NCBI GenBank assembly: GCA_020746875.1
Contig: JAGTJL010000001.1
Coordinates: 2,728,001 to 2,792,000 of the forward strand
Direction of reading: 5' to 3'
Length of the DNA stretch: 64,000 nucleotides
Source: Rhexocercosporidium sp. MPI-PUGE-AT-0058
Lineage: Eukaryota > Ascomycota > Leotiomycetes > Helotiales
Shown here piece after piece: positions 35,543-46,580 of this stretch. Below the pieces are notes generated by a model. It saw only the letters and a program-made list of their open reading frames with translations, did not search any database and was not told the DNA's origin. The translations under genes and the position numbers were made by a program. The stretch's first letter is position 1. Every line of letters begins with the position of its first letter.

Positions 35543-36057
35543 CAATTAAAGTAGGTCGCCTTAATGTGTTGTATGATTCAGAAAGTAGCTCTCTTACATT
35601 TATGAAACCATTCTCACGATATTTAAATCCACCATTAAGTCATAGACAACCATGCCGTGGCGTTGGCGGTGCTGCCGCTGTGACAATTCTCAAACTGTTA
35701 GCTTCGACGTTGGCACCTGTAAGCTTCCCGAATGTCTTTACTTTCGATGCCTGGGTTGCGAAACTCGATTCGTCGATTTCTAATTAACGACCACTCCTCC
35801 GAACGAGGTCGATTTTGGTTGCACGCAGAATATTGGATGGTATGGAGCAAGCAGGGGGATTGAAAGAAAGTTTGCTAATGTTCTTTAGGCCAGGCGGATC
35901 GCTCTCGGCTCGTTAAAGTTGGGTCTGTCATCATGTTGGTTAGCGAGGGTTATGTTTTGGAGTAAGGGGTAGCCGAGTAAGCGATTGAATAGGGAATGAA
36001 AAAGTAGCACTCTACTTTTTAACCTTTCCTAAAGTGTGAGGTCATTATGTCCCGCGG
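35543..36057. other. no supported gene
   Basis: The frame to 35787 after the duplicated block (plus) has no start or splice context. The remainder is stop-rich. Confidence 0.35.
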
Positions 36058-36926
36058 TCAGACTACATTCCCTTTAAGTTCTTGCGCAATGTGATCTATG
36101 CCCCAGAATTCCATCTAATCCCTCTTTGCCTTGAACTCGCGTCGCTTAGAGTCCTCCAACGCATTCCGAAGCTAGGCTATCACGTCATCTAAACGTCCCA
36201 CATCATGATCGAGGTAGTGGGCGAGAAAGAGCTGCTGAGAGAGGTCATACACGGTTTCGCGGAACCGTTGCAGGTTCTCGAATGCTTGCCGGTAAAATTG
36301 AATCTCTTGGCGTTGGTGGCCCAACTCCCTCGTGAGCTCTTCGATGCGGGCCGACAAGTTCAAGGGGGGATTTTGTTTTGCAAGTTGGAGCCTTTGCCGA
36401 GAGAGTTCGAGTATTGAAGTTGACCCATTCTGGAGGCCAATCTGATGGTCTAGACTGTTGATGCTTGGGGTCTCAGAGTAGGTCGGGATGGAGGGAGGGG
36501 GTGCTCTCAACCCGGAGTCGCCGCGCAGACTTGACGACTGGAACATCCCTGATCAACCTGACCGAAGTCAATTTGTAGAATAGTAGGAGTGGTAAATTAA
36601 TCTTAATTGGGGTTGTTATACTTTTACCTGGACCGGTGGTTGCTCCGACCATCACATAATGGACGCCAGTCGAAGGCTGCTGTGGGCGACTCACGCTCGA
36701 AGCGAGGCGATCAAGAGGTAGAGTTAACAGTAGACTAGAACTGCTCGATGACGCGCTTAGGAGAAATTCTGCTATGTGTTGATGCTAACCCGGTTCTGGA
36801 GCTCTTGGTATGCCGGCATCAATGAGAACAAGGGGATGATGGTGGCGGTTGGGTCTAGGAGGAGGATTTACCGAGGGATTTCGGCGCAGAGATTAAAAGC
36901 TGCCTCGTTAGGGTAAGTCCGAACAT
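36058..36926 (-). pseudogene. coiled-coil protein gene with in-frame TAGs
   Basis: Exons 36926-36872 (MFGLTLTRQLLISAPKSL), 36771-36628 (EFLLSASSSSLLLTLPLD, HYVMVGATTGPG) and a last exon starting at ~36549 (acceptor ATCAG) are in phase. The last exon encodes SSSLRGDSGLRAP, then coiled coil (SRQRLQLAKQNPP, ARIEELTRELGHQRQEIQFY, FENLQRFRETVYDLSQQLF). TAG 36172-36174 ends the open frame after DDVIA, yet coding-like sequence continues in phase (LRNALEDSKRREFKAKRD, TAG 36115-36117, MEFWGIDHIAQEL) to TGA 36058-36060. Both TAGs are Gln-compatible. The first could be the real stop if the tail is fortuitous. The basic/hydrophobic N-terminus could be a mitochondrial presequence. Family unknown. Confidence 0.55.
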
Positions 36927-37062
36927 GAGAATACCAGCAATCGCACATGAATCATCGCACCCGTCAATCTCAAATCGAAACTATATTTCAAGCTACTAGC
37001 GTTCCAAGACACATCTAGGTAATATCGAAACCGGACCATTCCTTCTAACGAAGAACGCCCGC

Positions 37063-37897
37063 TCAGATCTGGCGATTCGTTGAGTATTCACCGGGGAATT
37101 GTGTTCGTCTCAAAGGTGACCCCCGCGCGCTGTCTTGCGCGACCTTCCTGCTTTCGGTGATCTGTTCAGATTCCGTACAATCGTAGACATTCGCGGCCCT
37201 ACTTGTAGCATATGAGCCGCTACGAGTGGATCCCGAACTGTTTTGCTGGTTTTGGTTCGATATTTCAGTGCTGCAGACGCGAGTGGCAATCTGGCTCTCG
37301 TGCTCACCCGGTTGATGCGATCCGGGGACTAGGGAGGGCATGAGGCGCTGGGCTGACTCGCTCTGTCGTTCCACAGAAGTTGACGTGCCGGTCTCTGTCA
37401 AGGTCTTTCCGATTGGGGTAGCCGCTGTCAGGAAATTTCCAAACGTCGGTGTCGTTTGATAGACTGTAGCTTTGGCTGTGGTATGCCGGCTACCGAGAAT
37501 CTCCGTAGCCTCGCTGCTCAATATGGCCTCCTTGAGTATCCGTTCGAGCAACGCAATCGTCTCTTTTTGTCTCTCACTTTCAAACACGAGGGCGTCTTGG
37601 TATGCTTGGTGATTTCGATGCTCCTCATTGAGAACCTCCCAGCTAGAGTATAGAGATGCTTCGCACTGAACGAGAGTATTTTGGCAATGTTGCATAGTTG
37701 TTTGAGCTTCGCAGAAATCCTGCTCTAACCTTCGTGCGTGATTCTCTGCTGCTTCCACCCTCAGGTAGAAGTCTTGTAAGAAATCCCATGTTGACCTTCC
37801 TAAGCATATTTTACACTAAGAAGTAAACACCTAACGGCTGTTAATGGCCACCTTCCCACGTTCTGGAAGAGCTTACCGAGGGTGCCTGTTGAGACAT
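37063..37897 (-). CDS. coiled-coil protein, 257 aa, intact
   Basis: Exon 1 37897-37877 (MSQQAPS), intron 37876-37816 (61 nt), exon 2 37815-37063; total 774 nt. Exon 2 opens CKICLGRSTWDFLQDFYLRV and continues into a coiled coil with scattered Cys/His (NHARRLEQDFCEAQTTMQHC, TLVQCEASLYSSWEVL). A Thr/Ser/Gln-rich disordered half follows (TGTSTSVERQSESAQRL, NQNQQNSSGSTRSGS). No stops interrupt it, unlike the gene just downstream. The MSQ mini-exon recalls the gene at 25230. Confidence 0.65.
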
Positions 37898-38663
37898 TGA
37901 GAAGTGTCTGCGTTTAAAGTATGGAACTGGACGATATACTTAGAAACTGATCAACTTGGTGGTGCTAGGTATGCTCGACGGAGTTTCGATCATCTTATAC
38001 CCAGAATGCCCTAGTGGTATCATCGCTTGGTTTGGCCCGGGTTTGGTTGTTCTTGATCATCCATTGTTCTACCATGTGGGGCATGGTTGACCCACTTACA
38101 ACCTTCGGGCATGGTCACAACGTCCATGATCATATGAGATGATGTGCTACCACTTATTGAGGGGCAGTGTGCACCATCTGTTGCAAATTCATGGATTCAA
38201 AGATATATCTACAGGCAAGTTCACATTCTCAGTTCATGTACCGGATCTTGTACGCCATAGCTTCTCTATCCTGCATCGGGTGAAAACCTGAGCGCTGTCG
38301 ATTTTGCTTTCGAACTTCCAAGGTACTCCATGTACTGCTGCAATGCCAATTTGTCCTTCTCTCCACACTTCAACTTCGATATGGGATCCTTCCCAAGTGT
38401 TGGTAGCCATGGAAGCGCTACATACAAGTCTTTGGGATACCTGGGCGTCTGTGGTCTGGCTGCGTACTGTCGAGCCTCTGCAAGGAGGGGATGAAGTGGA
38501 AGGAAGATACCCAATTCAAGAACACCCCATTCATACCGTATCTAACGAAGAATTAGCTTCTGGAGACATTTTGAGAAAAGGATCTCCTACGAGCGGGCGG
38601 TCGCATTGAAGTGGTTTAGCTGGCTTCATCGAAACCTTGAAAGTGGCTGTTCTGATGGTTAGC
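37898..38663. other. no supported gene
   Basis: Overlapping frames on both strands (38266-38609) without domain support. Possibly an old retroelement fragment, but nothing diagnostic. Confidence 0.3.
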
Positions 38664-38996
38664 TTAAAATTGAGGGGATAGAGCATTGCACGAGCCTTTA
38701 GATCTTTTTGGCAAGGCTAGATCTCTCAACGTCTCCGGCATCGTCGGAAATGTAACACTGGCTTTTCATCATTAGCCTTAATAGATATAAACCAAGATTC
38801 TGCACAAACATTGCGGCCTACGTGACATGCCCAGCATCCGTAACTTTGTTCTGACTGTAATGCTGCTTCTCTCTCGGTGGTTGCTCATGTTGAAAACTTG
38901 CGTGAGATCCTTAACCGTGGCCGTTGGCAGGCCATGCCGAAGGCGGACTAGTAAGGTTTTCTCTGAATCGGACCAGGCAAGTCGTTGATCAGACAT
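38664..38996 (-). CDS. small SANT/Myb-like protein, 90 aa
   Basis: Exon 1 38996-38822, intron 38821-38762 (GTAGGC...GGCTAATG...AAAAG), exon 2 38761-38664; total 273 nt. The N-terminus MSDQRLAWSDSEKTLLVRLR resembles the first helix of a SANT/Myb repeat (W-S/T-x-x-E-K-x-x-L). PTATVKDLTQVFNM and SSITVRTKLRMLGM suit helices 2 and 3. Exon 2 adds PSVTFPTMPETLRDLALPKR. Small single-repeat proteins of this kind are common in Pezizomycotina; partners are unknown. Confidence 0.5.
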
Positions 38997-39363
38997 AGCT
39001 TTGGTAATAGATGATCAACACCACCTCAATCCGGGCAGTCTCGTGGACTTGATATAGTAGCGCGGCAAGCGCTTCCGACCAGACGGGGATGAAGATCCTT
39101 GGAGAGAAGAAAAAAAACTTACATCGGGTGGGGCTTGCTTAGCGGCTAGACCATCACTCATCGGAGGGTATAACCTTCAGCGGAGTAGTGGAGTGGCGTT
39201 GGCGAGAGTTCGTCCCTGTCTTGACCACATTACCTGCCAACAGTCGCGGGAAGACTAGTGTCGTTCATCTTCAATGGGTTTAAAAATACGGACTACCTTA
39301 AATGCGACGAGGTATATTTAAGGTCCATAGCGAACTCAATACAGTGCATATCCTCACGACGCC
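38997..39363. other. intergenic, no gene seen
   Basis: Likely divergent promoter region between the SANT-like gene (minus) and the gene at 39364 (plus). Confidence 0.35.
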
Positions 39364-40039
39364 ATGGAGAACTCCACAGATGACGGTAGTTGGTGCGATA
39401 GTTCTAACGCTACACCGTCAATTGATGTTCAAGCAGTCCCTTTGAATCTTAATTTCTGGAGCCAAATTCTTTTTTCGGACCTAGAAACGCTGGCTTAAGA
39501 CTCACAGGTCTTTGCGAACTCCAGCATCGACAGCATAATTATGGCACCTCAGGACATCCAGAACAACGCCTCCAGTAACTACGATTTGCCGTATTATATG
39601 GACACCGAGACGCTCTCGCCAAATCAGCTCGCCCCCTAAAGTTACAATGTGCCAACCGAAGATTCGAATGAAGCTATTAAGAAAGAGGTAAAAGAACTCC
39701 GGGACGCGTAAGTCACTGCATCGTTTTGTTGATAATTACTTATACGTTGTAGGCTCCAGGAAGTAAAAAGGTAGTATAACCTTTCCTAAGCTAGCGTACC
39801 GACTGACAATACCTAGGGAGTTAGTAACGGTGAAAGGCCAGTTTTAGACGGCAAATTCGGAGCTGTACACAATTAAATCCAACCATACGCAGCTCCTGCG
39901 CTGGACGCTGGATATGGGCGAGACTGTGAAAGCACTTCTGAAATGGCTTGCGGAGAATATGGGAGCGTATATCGTGGGCCAGGAAGGACATCGGGTAGAG
40001 GACTTAGGCTCGTGGCTAGATCCTGGTTCTGAGAGCTGA
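39364..40039 (+). pseudogene. acidic/coiled-coil protein gene with three in-frame stops
   Basis: Exons 39364-39707, 39753-39770 (18-nt microexon) and 39817-40039 sum to 585 nt (194 codons). The frame carries TAA 39496-39498 (DLETLA-stop-DSQVF), TAA 39637-39639 (NQLAP-stop-SYNVP) and TAG 39845-39847 (KGQF-stop-TANSEL), all CAA/CAG-compatible. The protein is Asn/Ser/Asp-rich, then has a helix across the introns (AIKKEVKELRDALQEVKR) and an amphipathic C-terminal part (LLRWTLDMGETVKALLKWLA). Unknown family. Introns are canonical, so the locus looks recently lost. Confidence 0.65.
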
Positions 40040-40058
40040 AAAGGGGACATGCAACACG

Positions 40059-40097
40059 GGTGGAGGAAGTGGAGGAAGTGGAGGAAGTGGAGGAGAG
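40059..40097. repeat. 9-bp tandem repeat
   Basis: GTGGAGGAA repeated about four times (GGAGGAAGTGGAGGAAGTGG) just after the stop of the preceding gene. Confidence 0.8.
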
Positions 40098-40354
40098 AAT
40101 CCTAGGCAGGCGAGGTTGAAGTTGTGTGGCTCACATACAGTAGCTCGCAACCAACACTTCGCTCAGCTTCTTTCTTTGTCGCTGAAACCTATTGTAATCA
40201 AAACTCGTTCCAGAAGAGGAGGGTGACACGGGTGGCCAGCAGGAAGTTGAGGTGATAACTTCGGTGTCTACCTCGCTTAGTCCACATCATCAATGCATTT
40301 ATACTACGATTTACCCCGAACAAAGTCGATTGCACCCCACTCGTCTTGCTCACC

Positions 40355-41946
40355 ATGTTTTGGACAAACTTTATTATCTTATTCTCCCTTTGTTGCAAGC
40401 TGGCCACCTGCGGCAGTACATCGGCTGCTGGCAACAATATAACCTTCCGCTCGGTAGCATATTATGCTAATTGGTACATTCCATCGTCGGTTGTTAGTGT
40501 TCTTGCTAAAGTCTACGACAGGGCGATCTATGACAGAAAGTTCAACCCACAAGACCTCCCAGTAAACAATTTGACGCACATCCTCTATGCCTTTGCCAAC
40601 ATAAAACCCGACACTGGGGAGGTGTAAGTCTGGCTAATGGGCTTTTTTGACAGTTCCTTTAGTTATCAGAGATCCCGTTAATACTGTAAGCTAGGTACTT
40701 GTCCGATGCTTGGGCCGATACGGATATCCCCTTCCCCGAGGATTCTCCAAGTGAGGCAGGAACCAATCTCTATGGCTGTGTCAAGCAGTTATATCTTATG
40801 AAGAAGAAGAACCGCCATCTTAAAATACTCCTCTCCGTTGGTGGCTCGAGCTACTCAGCAAACTTTGCCGCGCCAGCATCAACTGTGTCAGGTCGCACAG
40901 CGTTTGCATCAACTGCTGTCACACTGGTTAGAAATCTCGGACTCGACGGCCTCGACATCGATTGGGAATTCCCAGCAGATCATGCTGAGGCTGGAAATAT
41001 GGTTCTCCTCCTTCAAAACGTCAGGGAGGCACTGGACGCTTATGGGCGCTCGCTCAGCCCACCATACCACTTCCAGCTGACAGTTGCATGCCCAGCCGGG
41101 CCTACCAACTACCAGACAATGCATATTGCCGACATGGATAAGTTCGTTGATTTCTGGAATCTCATGGCCTGGGACTATGCCGGTCCTTGGAGCACTCTAG
41201 CTTCCCATCAAGCCAACCTCTTCAGATCCACAAGCGAGCCGGCTGCAACACCCTTCGACACCCAGACAGCCATCAAATACTACCTGTCCCAAAACGTCAG
41301 CTCAGATAAACTTGTCCTTGGCGTTCCCATCTATGGTCGATCTTTCGGTGCAACTGATGGTCTCGGAAGCCCATTCAATGGTGTTGGTAAGGGTACCTGG
41401 GAGGCTGGTGTCTACGATTATAAAGACCTTCCATTAACAGGAGCGGTTGAGAATTACGATAACGTGTCCGGTGCGAGCTATAGTTATGATGCTACGACAA
41501 GGGAGTTGATTAGTTACGACACCATTATGGCGGGGAAGCGAAAGGCCACCTGGATTCAGCAGATGAAACTTGGTGGTATTATGTGGTGGGAGGGCAGCGC
41601 AGATGGGCTGGGGGATAAGAGCTTAATCAGGAACACAGTTCGGGTTCTCGGTGACTTGCGGGCCGTCTCGAACCAATTGGTCTATCTTGATTCGGTCTAC
41701 GACAATCTTCGGGCAGGTATGCCAGGAGAGGGTTGTATCCCAGTTTCCTCAACAAAGCCAGCAGCCGATGTCACAGCATCACCAGCCAATTCGGCTGGCA
41801 CACTTTCGTCTTCGACTTCAAAAAATGACCCGGCATTAGCTACGGCGGGTGAAAACCTCGGCGATTCTGTTCCCATATCATACACAACAATCACTCTGCC
41901 AGCAACAACGCATTACATAACGTCAGTGGTCATCGTGACCGGCTAG
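40355..41946 (+). CDS. secreted GH18 (class V) chitinase
   Basis: Exon 1 40355-40623, intron 40624-40694, exon 2 40695-41946; 1521 nt, 506 aa, no stops. ATG 40355 starts a signal peptide (MFWTNFIILFSLCCKLATC). The catalytic barrel begins FRSVAYYANWYIP and has LKILLSVGGSSYS, the active-site D-x-x-D-x-D-x-E motif (LDGLDIDWEFP), YYHFQ-like substrate-cleft residues, DFWNLMAWDYAGPW, GVPIYGRSF and the terminal Trp (GGIMWWEGSADG). A Ser/Thr-rich tail follows, ending in a hydrophobic segment (HYITSVVIVTG). The enzyme hydrolyses beta-1,4-GlcNAc bonds in chitin, for cell-wall remodelling or attack on other fungi or insects. It is the first clearly undamaged enzyme gene after the decayed ones. Confidence 0.93.
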
Positions 41947-42584
41947 TTAGCCAACAACTTCGAGTGGTTGTGTTCTCGACTATCTCAACCAACAATTTCA
42001 GTACACGAATTTCTGTTTTCGGGAGTGAGGAGGTCGAAACAGACATCAGGAGTCGTCCGTGAAGTATAGAATAGATTGCAGAGGTTTCAATATAGAAGAT
42101 TAAGAAGACCTTTCATCGGCTGAACAATCTTCCAGTACCATTGACATAAACTATCACATGTGCATGTCCTCTGAAACCTTATAGAATATACTTCAACATC
42201 TGTAACCCGAGCTCTAGAAAACACTAGTCTTGGCCGATTTTCGCAAGAGAACATGAATTGACTTTTAAAAGACCGCCTCACAATGATATTGCGCTAAAGT
42301 TGTGACTTGCTGGCGTCGTCAATCTGATTAAACGGTCGTACCGAGACTGGCAAGGTGGTTGTTCGATGACCCGCCTTGAGTTGAGGGCCGTGACGACTCA
42401 CCTAGTGGTAATCTTAAACGAGTCTTGCCCCACTCGAAAATTCAGGCCCTTGACGACTCGCTTGCAACACTTGAAGTTGAGCGCTAAGTTGACCGACTAG
42501 AGTATTAGATATCCGATATAAAAATGCAAGACATCCCGAGATTCTCTTTGCCTTCACTTAAAGCTGGTTGAGATTCGAATCCGA
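41947..42584. other. intergenic with a small local duplication
   Basis: GGGCCGTGACGACTCACC (~42.39 kb) and AGGCCCTTGACGACTCGC (~42.45 kb) are related segments, as are two TTGAGTTGAG/TTGAAGTTGAG tracts. No gene supported. Confidence 0.4.
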
Positions 42585-43447
42585 ATGGAAACTGCCCAAC
42601 CACTCGACAACATGGTACACGATAACGATACCCTCCACGATCTCGAAAGGTGGGCGGAGCGACAAGTTCTCTGGGTAGAGAATCTATTAAAGCAATAAGT
42701 GCTTCTTGAGCTACACGGTATCATGGAGGGACATAGCTACTCGTGGCATTGCATTAATGAGTTTCTTTAAGCTCGATTCGACGAGGGTAGCCTTGAATGC
42801 TCACCCGTCAATGGAGATGTTTTGTTTGAATGGAACAATCTCTGTGATGAGAAGCGAACGTAGGAGAGAAAGGGGCGTCTATCAGTCAACAATTCGGGGT
42901 TTAATATGGATTGCTTGATCAATCTCATAATACTACCAGTTCAAGCAGGACTTGGTAACGAAGGTAAGCAGGCCCTTTGGCCCTTTTGGAGCATGCTAAC
43001 AGAATAGTATTACGTCTTGTCACTAGTAATACAGACAAACCCAATGTTTCGACAGTAGACCTATGGGTAGGTCCTAAGGATTCGGAGAGTCTCAAGTGTC
43101 GTGCAGCTTCATGGTTTATGACCGATGGCGACACTTCGTCATTAGAGTCTGAAGATAGCGAATATGTGGATGACGAAGTGGAAACAGATGACGAAGGACT
43201 TAAGCACATAGACGTGGGTGTTGGGGATATCAATAGAGGCGAGTCTAATGAAGCGCAGAACGAAGACGAGGCCATGGGCATTGGCTATCAAAATTTAAGT
43301 AAGAATGGATTTAACGAAGAGGAGAGTGAAGATTCTAGTGACAGCTCCCTTAAGTCGGAGGTGGACATCAACGACGAGGATATTGGAAGTCTTGACGTGA
43401 AGATTGTGGACATTGATAATGATAATATCTCTGACTTCCTACTCTAA
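42585..43447 (+). pseudogene. acidic protein gene with three in-frame stops in exon 1
   Basis: Exon 1 42585-42954, intron 42955-43007 (GTAACG, GCTAAC, AATAG; 53 nt), exon 2 43008-43447; 810 nt, 269 codons in one phase. Exon 1 (METAQPLDNMVHDN, DLERWAERQVLWVENLL) contains TAA 42696-42698, TAA 42768-42770 and TAG 42861-42863, all Gln-compatible. Exon 2 is intact: VLRLVTSNTDKPNVSTVDL, then a very acidic Ser/Glu/Asp tail (SSLESEDSEYVDDEVE). Unknown family. The tail composition suggests a chromatin- or RNA-associated protein, but this is only a guess. Confidence 0.65.
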
Positions 43448-43900
43448 ATGCCGATTCAAGATCCTCGTTCGTTTAAATAGCACTCATATCTAAAGCCTAC
43501 AATTTCACCAGCTTTCTTACCAATACTAAAGTTATTTTTTTTGGCGACTCAAAATTCATCCGTCTTAAAGCAAAGTAAAAATGCAACCAAGAACAAGAGC
43601 CTGTCCACAAAATATAGTATCGAGAGGTTAGCGGTCACGCCGAATCTGTTATCGCTTGAAATTTCTCAAATTGCAATAATCATATAAGGTCATCAAGGAG
43701 CAACATATGTATGGTCTATAATCATTAGGGGCAGTAACATAATGGCCTAATGACCGCTGCGTTTCAGCGTTAGCAATTATGTAATACATCCTCTGGGTGG
43801 AGTCGGAAGGTTAGCTTTATGAGAACCACATCCGTGGTCTCTCTTACAGTCGACTCACAGGTTTCCTTCGTCCCACCTACACTCCTATTCACTTCTAACT
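43448..43900. other. intergenic, no gene seen
   Basis: AT-rich spacer. Pyrimidine-rich just before 43901, as in a fungal core promoter. Confidence 0.35.
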
Positions 43901-46469
43901 ATGAGTAGCAGGATTAATGATGTTTTTGATCAAGCTGCGGGAAAAGCGCAGAGTTCCCAGGGCGAGTCATTGGCCACCTTCCTCGCATCTCTTACAACAT
44001 CCGGAGCAATCCTTGCATTGGGCTCATGGCGTACATACTTCTCAAATGGAAATGTCCCGAGTACTAGTAGGTTTTTCAGTAAATCTTCAAGATCACCATG
44101 CTAATGTACAGTCATCAACGAGCACATCAGATTCTGGGTACGAAATGGAAGCCAGTTCCGCTACATGTGCGGATGCTCCTCTCGCCAATTCCGGACCCCG
44201 AGTTGAAACATGCGTCTGGGTTCGAAAACTACCTCTTCGACCGATATTTACAGACTGTATTGAAGATTTTTATCGTTCTTGGACTGGTAATACTGCCAGT
44301 ACTTCTTCCATTGAATATGGTTGATGGCAGGAATGAACTTGGAGGTGTTCGAGGGTTGGATCGCTTAAGCTATTCCAATATTGGACTTTCCCACACAGGG
44401 AGGTACTGGGCTCACCTGGTACTTGCCACGTTTGTCATCATTTCAATCTGTTACACCATTCAGAGTGAACTCTTGGATTATGCTAGACTCCAGAGTAGCT
44501 TTGGGTGGGACGGCTGCAAAGGATCATGTCTCCTCCTTACCTCCACTTCAGCAAAGCAACTCTCCGCCAACACAATTAAGCGACGTTTTCGTAACATCTG
44601 TGGGGGTGTACGTGGAGTAACGATAAATCGGGATTTTTCTAGTTTACGCACGAAACTATGCCGTCGAGACGTGTTAATAAGGAAATTGGAGGCTGCAGAG
44701 ACCACACTCATAATAACAGCAAATCATCAAAGGAAGTTTCTTCAGCGAGTGGAGGGTAACAACCCTGACGACGATAACACGTCTTTGCCTCCTTGGATGA
44801 AGTACCTGCATCACAATGATCGCCCGTCCATGCGACTCCCACTCTCCCCATGGCTGCCGGCCATACCTTTTCTGGGGCCTCGCGTGGATGCTATCCATCA
44901 TCTGCGTGCAGAAGTTGCGCGACACAATCTCGAGATCGATTGGTATCAACTCCACCCGAATGAGTTTCCTCCGATAAACTCAGTTTTGTTGTATTTTAAC
45001 AAAGCCCTCTCGATACCGCTTGCGGCTCTGGCACTCAAGGCTCGAGTTCCTCCCACATGGACGCTTAAGCAGGGAGCTGTGGCAACCGATACAATTTGGC
45101 GCAACGTGTCGATCAGCTGGTGGCAGCATTACATCCGAACCTCCGTTGTCTATTTCCTCGTCGCCTTGCTTACCCTTGGGTTCGCATTCCCTGTTACAAT
45201 CATTGGGTCGATTTCTCAGATCGAATACCTGGTTAAGGTAGTGCCATGGCTGCGATGGATCGGTTCAATCCCAAGTTGGTTAGTAGCGGTCATTCAAGGA
45301 GTCTTGCCTCCCGCAATGCTAGCCCTGATCACAGCCGCGGTCCCAGTCGTAATACGCTTGCTTGCGAATATACAAGGACATCATTCGCGTCAAGTTGTCG
45401 AAAACCACGTTCAGATCTACTACTATACGTTCTTGTTTGTGCAGGTATTCCTCACCGTTTCCCTTTCAGCAGGCATTACAACTCTTGTTGGAGACTTAAA
45501 AGACAACATCACGTCGACGCCGGTAGTCCTTGCTCAGAATCTACCAAAGGCATGCAACTACTTCTTCTCTTACATCTTGATACATACATTCACGACCGTT
45601 GTCTCGACTCTCGTAGAAGTCAACAGGCTTCTGTCCGTATTCGTTCTCTCCCCTCTATTCGACAAGACGGTCAGAGAAAAATGGGCAAGAGGCCAAAATG
45701 TAGGCCTACAGAACTGGGGAACGTTCATACCGGTACTCACGAATGTTGCATGCATAGGTTCGTTCCTCAGTTTGTAGTTCAGAGTTCGACTGACATTCCT
45801 CCAGGCATTATCTATTCAGTGATTGCCCCTCTTATTCTGGTTTTTAGCATTATCTACTTTGGGGTTCTTTGGTTGCTCTATCGATCCTATCCACCGATGC
45901 TCACGGAACCGGGTCTCACTCCTAGTGGTCTGTTTTACCCTACTGCAATACGCCAGCTGTTCACAGGCGTCTATTTTATGGAACTGTGCTTGACCGGATT
46001 GTTCTTTCTTGTGCGCGACACGGACGGCAAAGCTGCATGCACTGCGCAAGCAATAATTATGATATTCGCCACATTGTTGACGGGGTTATTTCATTGCACC
46101 TTGAACCATGGACATAAGCTACACTGGCTGCCGTTTGCGAAGGTTATCAAGCAGCCAGCGGATCAAGTTGGCATTGAAGGTAAGGCACAGTGGAGCCAAA
46201 GGTATCGAGGAATGCTGAAAAGATTAGCAGTTTTGCCCGACATATCTCAATCGGAGCCCAAAGATGAAGCTCTGACTTCGGCTCGTCCTGTCATTTGGAT
46301 CCCAAAGGACGAGTTAGGCGTTGCTGATGATGAGATTAGCCATATAAGGAAAACCTACGATAGCATCTGGATAAGCAATGAAGGCGCGTCTCTTGACGCG
46401 CAAGGCAGGCTGAGGGTGTGGGGGGATCTTCCAGCTCTGTCGGAGGAAGACGATCGATTCCGGTATTGA
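43901..46469 (+). CDS. CSC1/OSCA-TMEM63 (DUF221) cation channel
   Basis: The main body (44098-45757) and last exon (45805-46469) join over a 47-nt intron at ACI-G-IIYSVIAPLIL. N-terminal exon 43901-~44045 encodes ESLATFLASLTTSGAILAL, the first helix. The link between it and 44098 is unresolved: the phase of the main exon read upstream contains TAG TAG and TAA near 44.05-44.08 kb, so either an intron (TGCTAATGTACAG branch/acceptor at ~44.10 kb) or damage lies there. The core has PIPDPELKHASGFENYLF, ILPVLLPLNM, the cytoplasmic domain (EAAETTLIITANHQRKFLQR), VPWLRWIGSIPSWL and RSL-like pore helices (IQGVLPPAMLALITAAVPVV, YYYTFLFVQVFLTVSLSAG). The C-terminus (PKDELGVADDEI) is soluble. The family forms osmo- or mechanosensitive Ca-permeable channels. 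Convergent with the SET gene (111 bp apart). Confidence 0.8.
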
Positions 46470-46580
46470 TTGGACGCAGCTCACGGTGGGATGTGCACGG
46501 GCCACCGTAGGAAATTTTCCTATCATGGCTCGTGCACACAGCGAGTCTGGGTCTAGTCGAATTTCTCTCTTATCCAACGT

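Noticed and set aside
27675..43447. Reassigned stop codons (UAA/UAG read as Gln)
   Set aside because: Neighbouring intact genes (chitinase, NLR, HET, SET, receptor) contain no internal TAA/TAG, and several end in TAA or TAG, so the nuclear code is standard.
27675..43447. A-to-I RNA editing rescuing UAG stops, as known in Pezizomycotina sexual tissue
   Set aside because: Editing would turn UAG into a Trp codon but cannot simply rescue the many UAA codons, and Gln fits the contexts better. RNA data could still show some edited UAG sites.
45246..45800. A separate protein from the long plus frame starting at 45246
   Set aside because: The first part is a shadow of the CSC1 main exon in another phase; only the part after the acceptor at 45804 is the CSC1 last exon.
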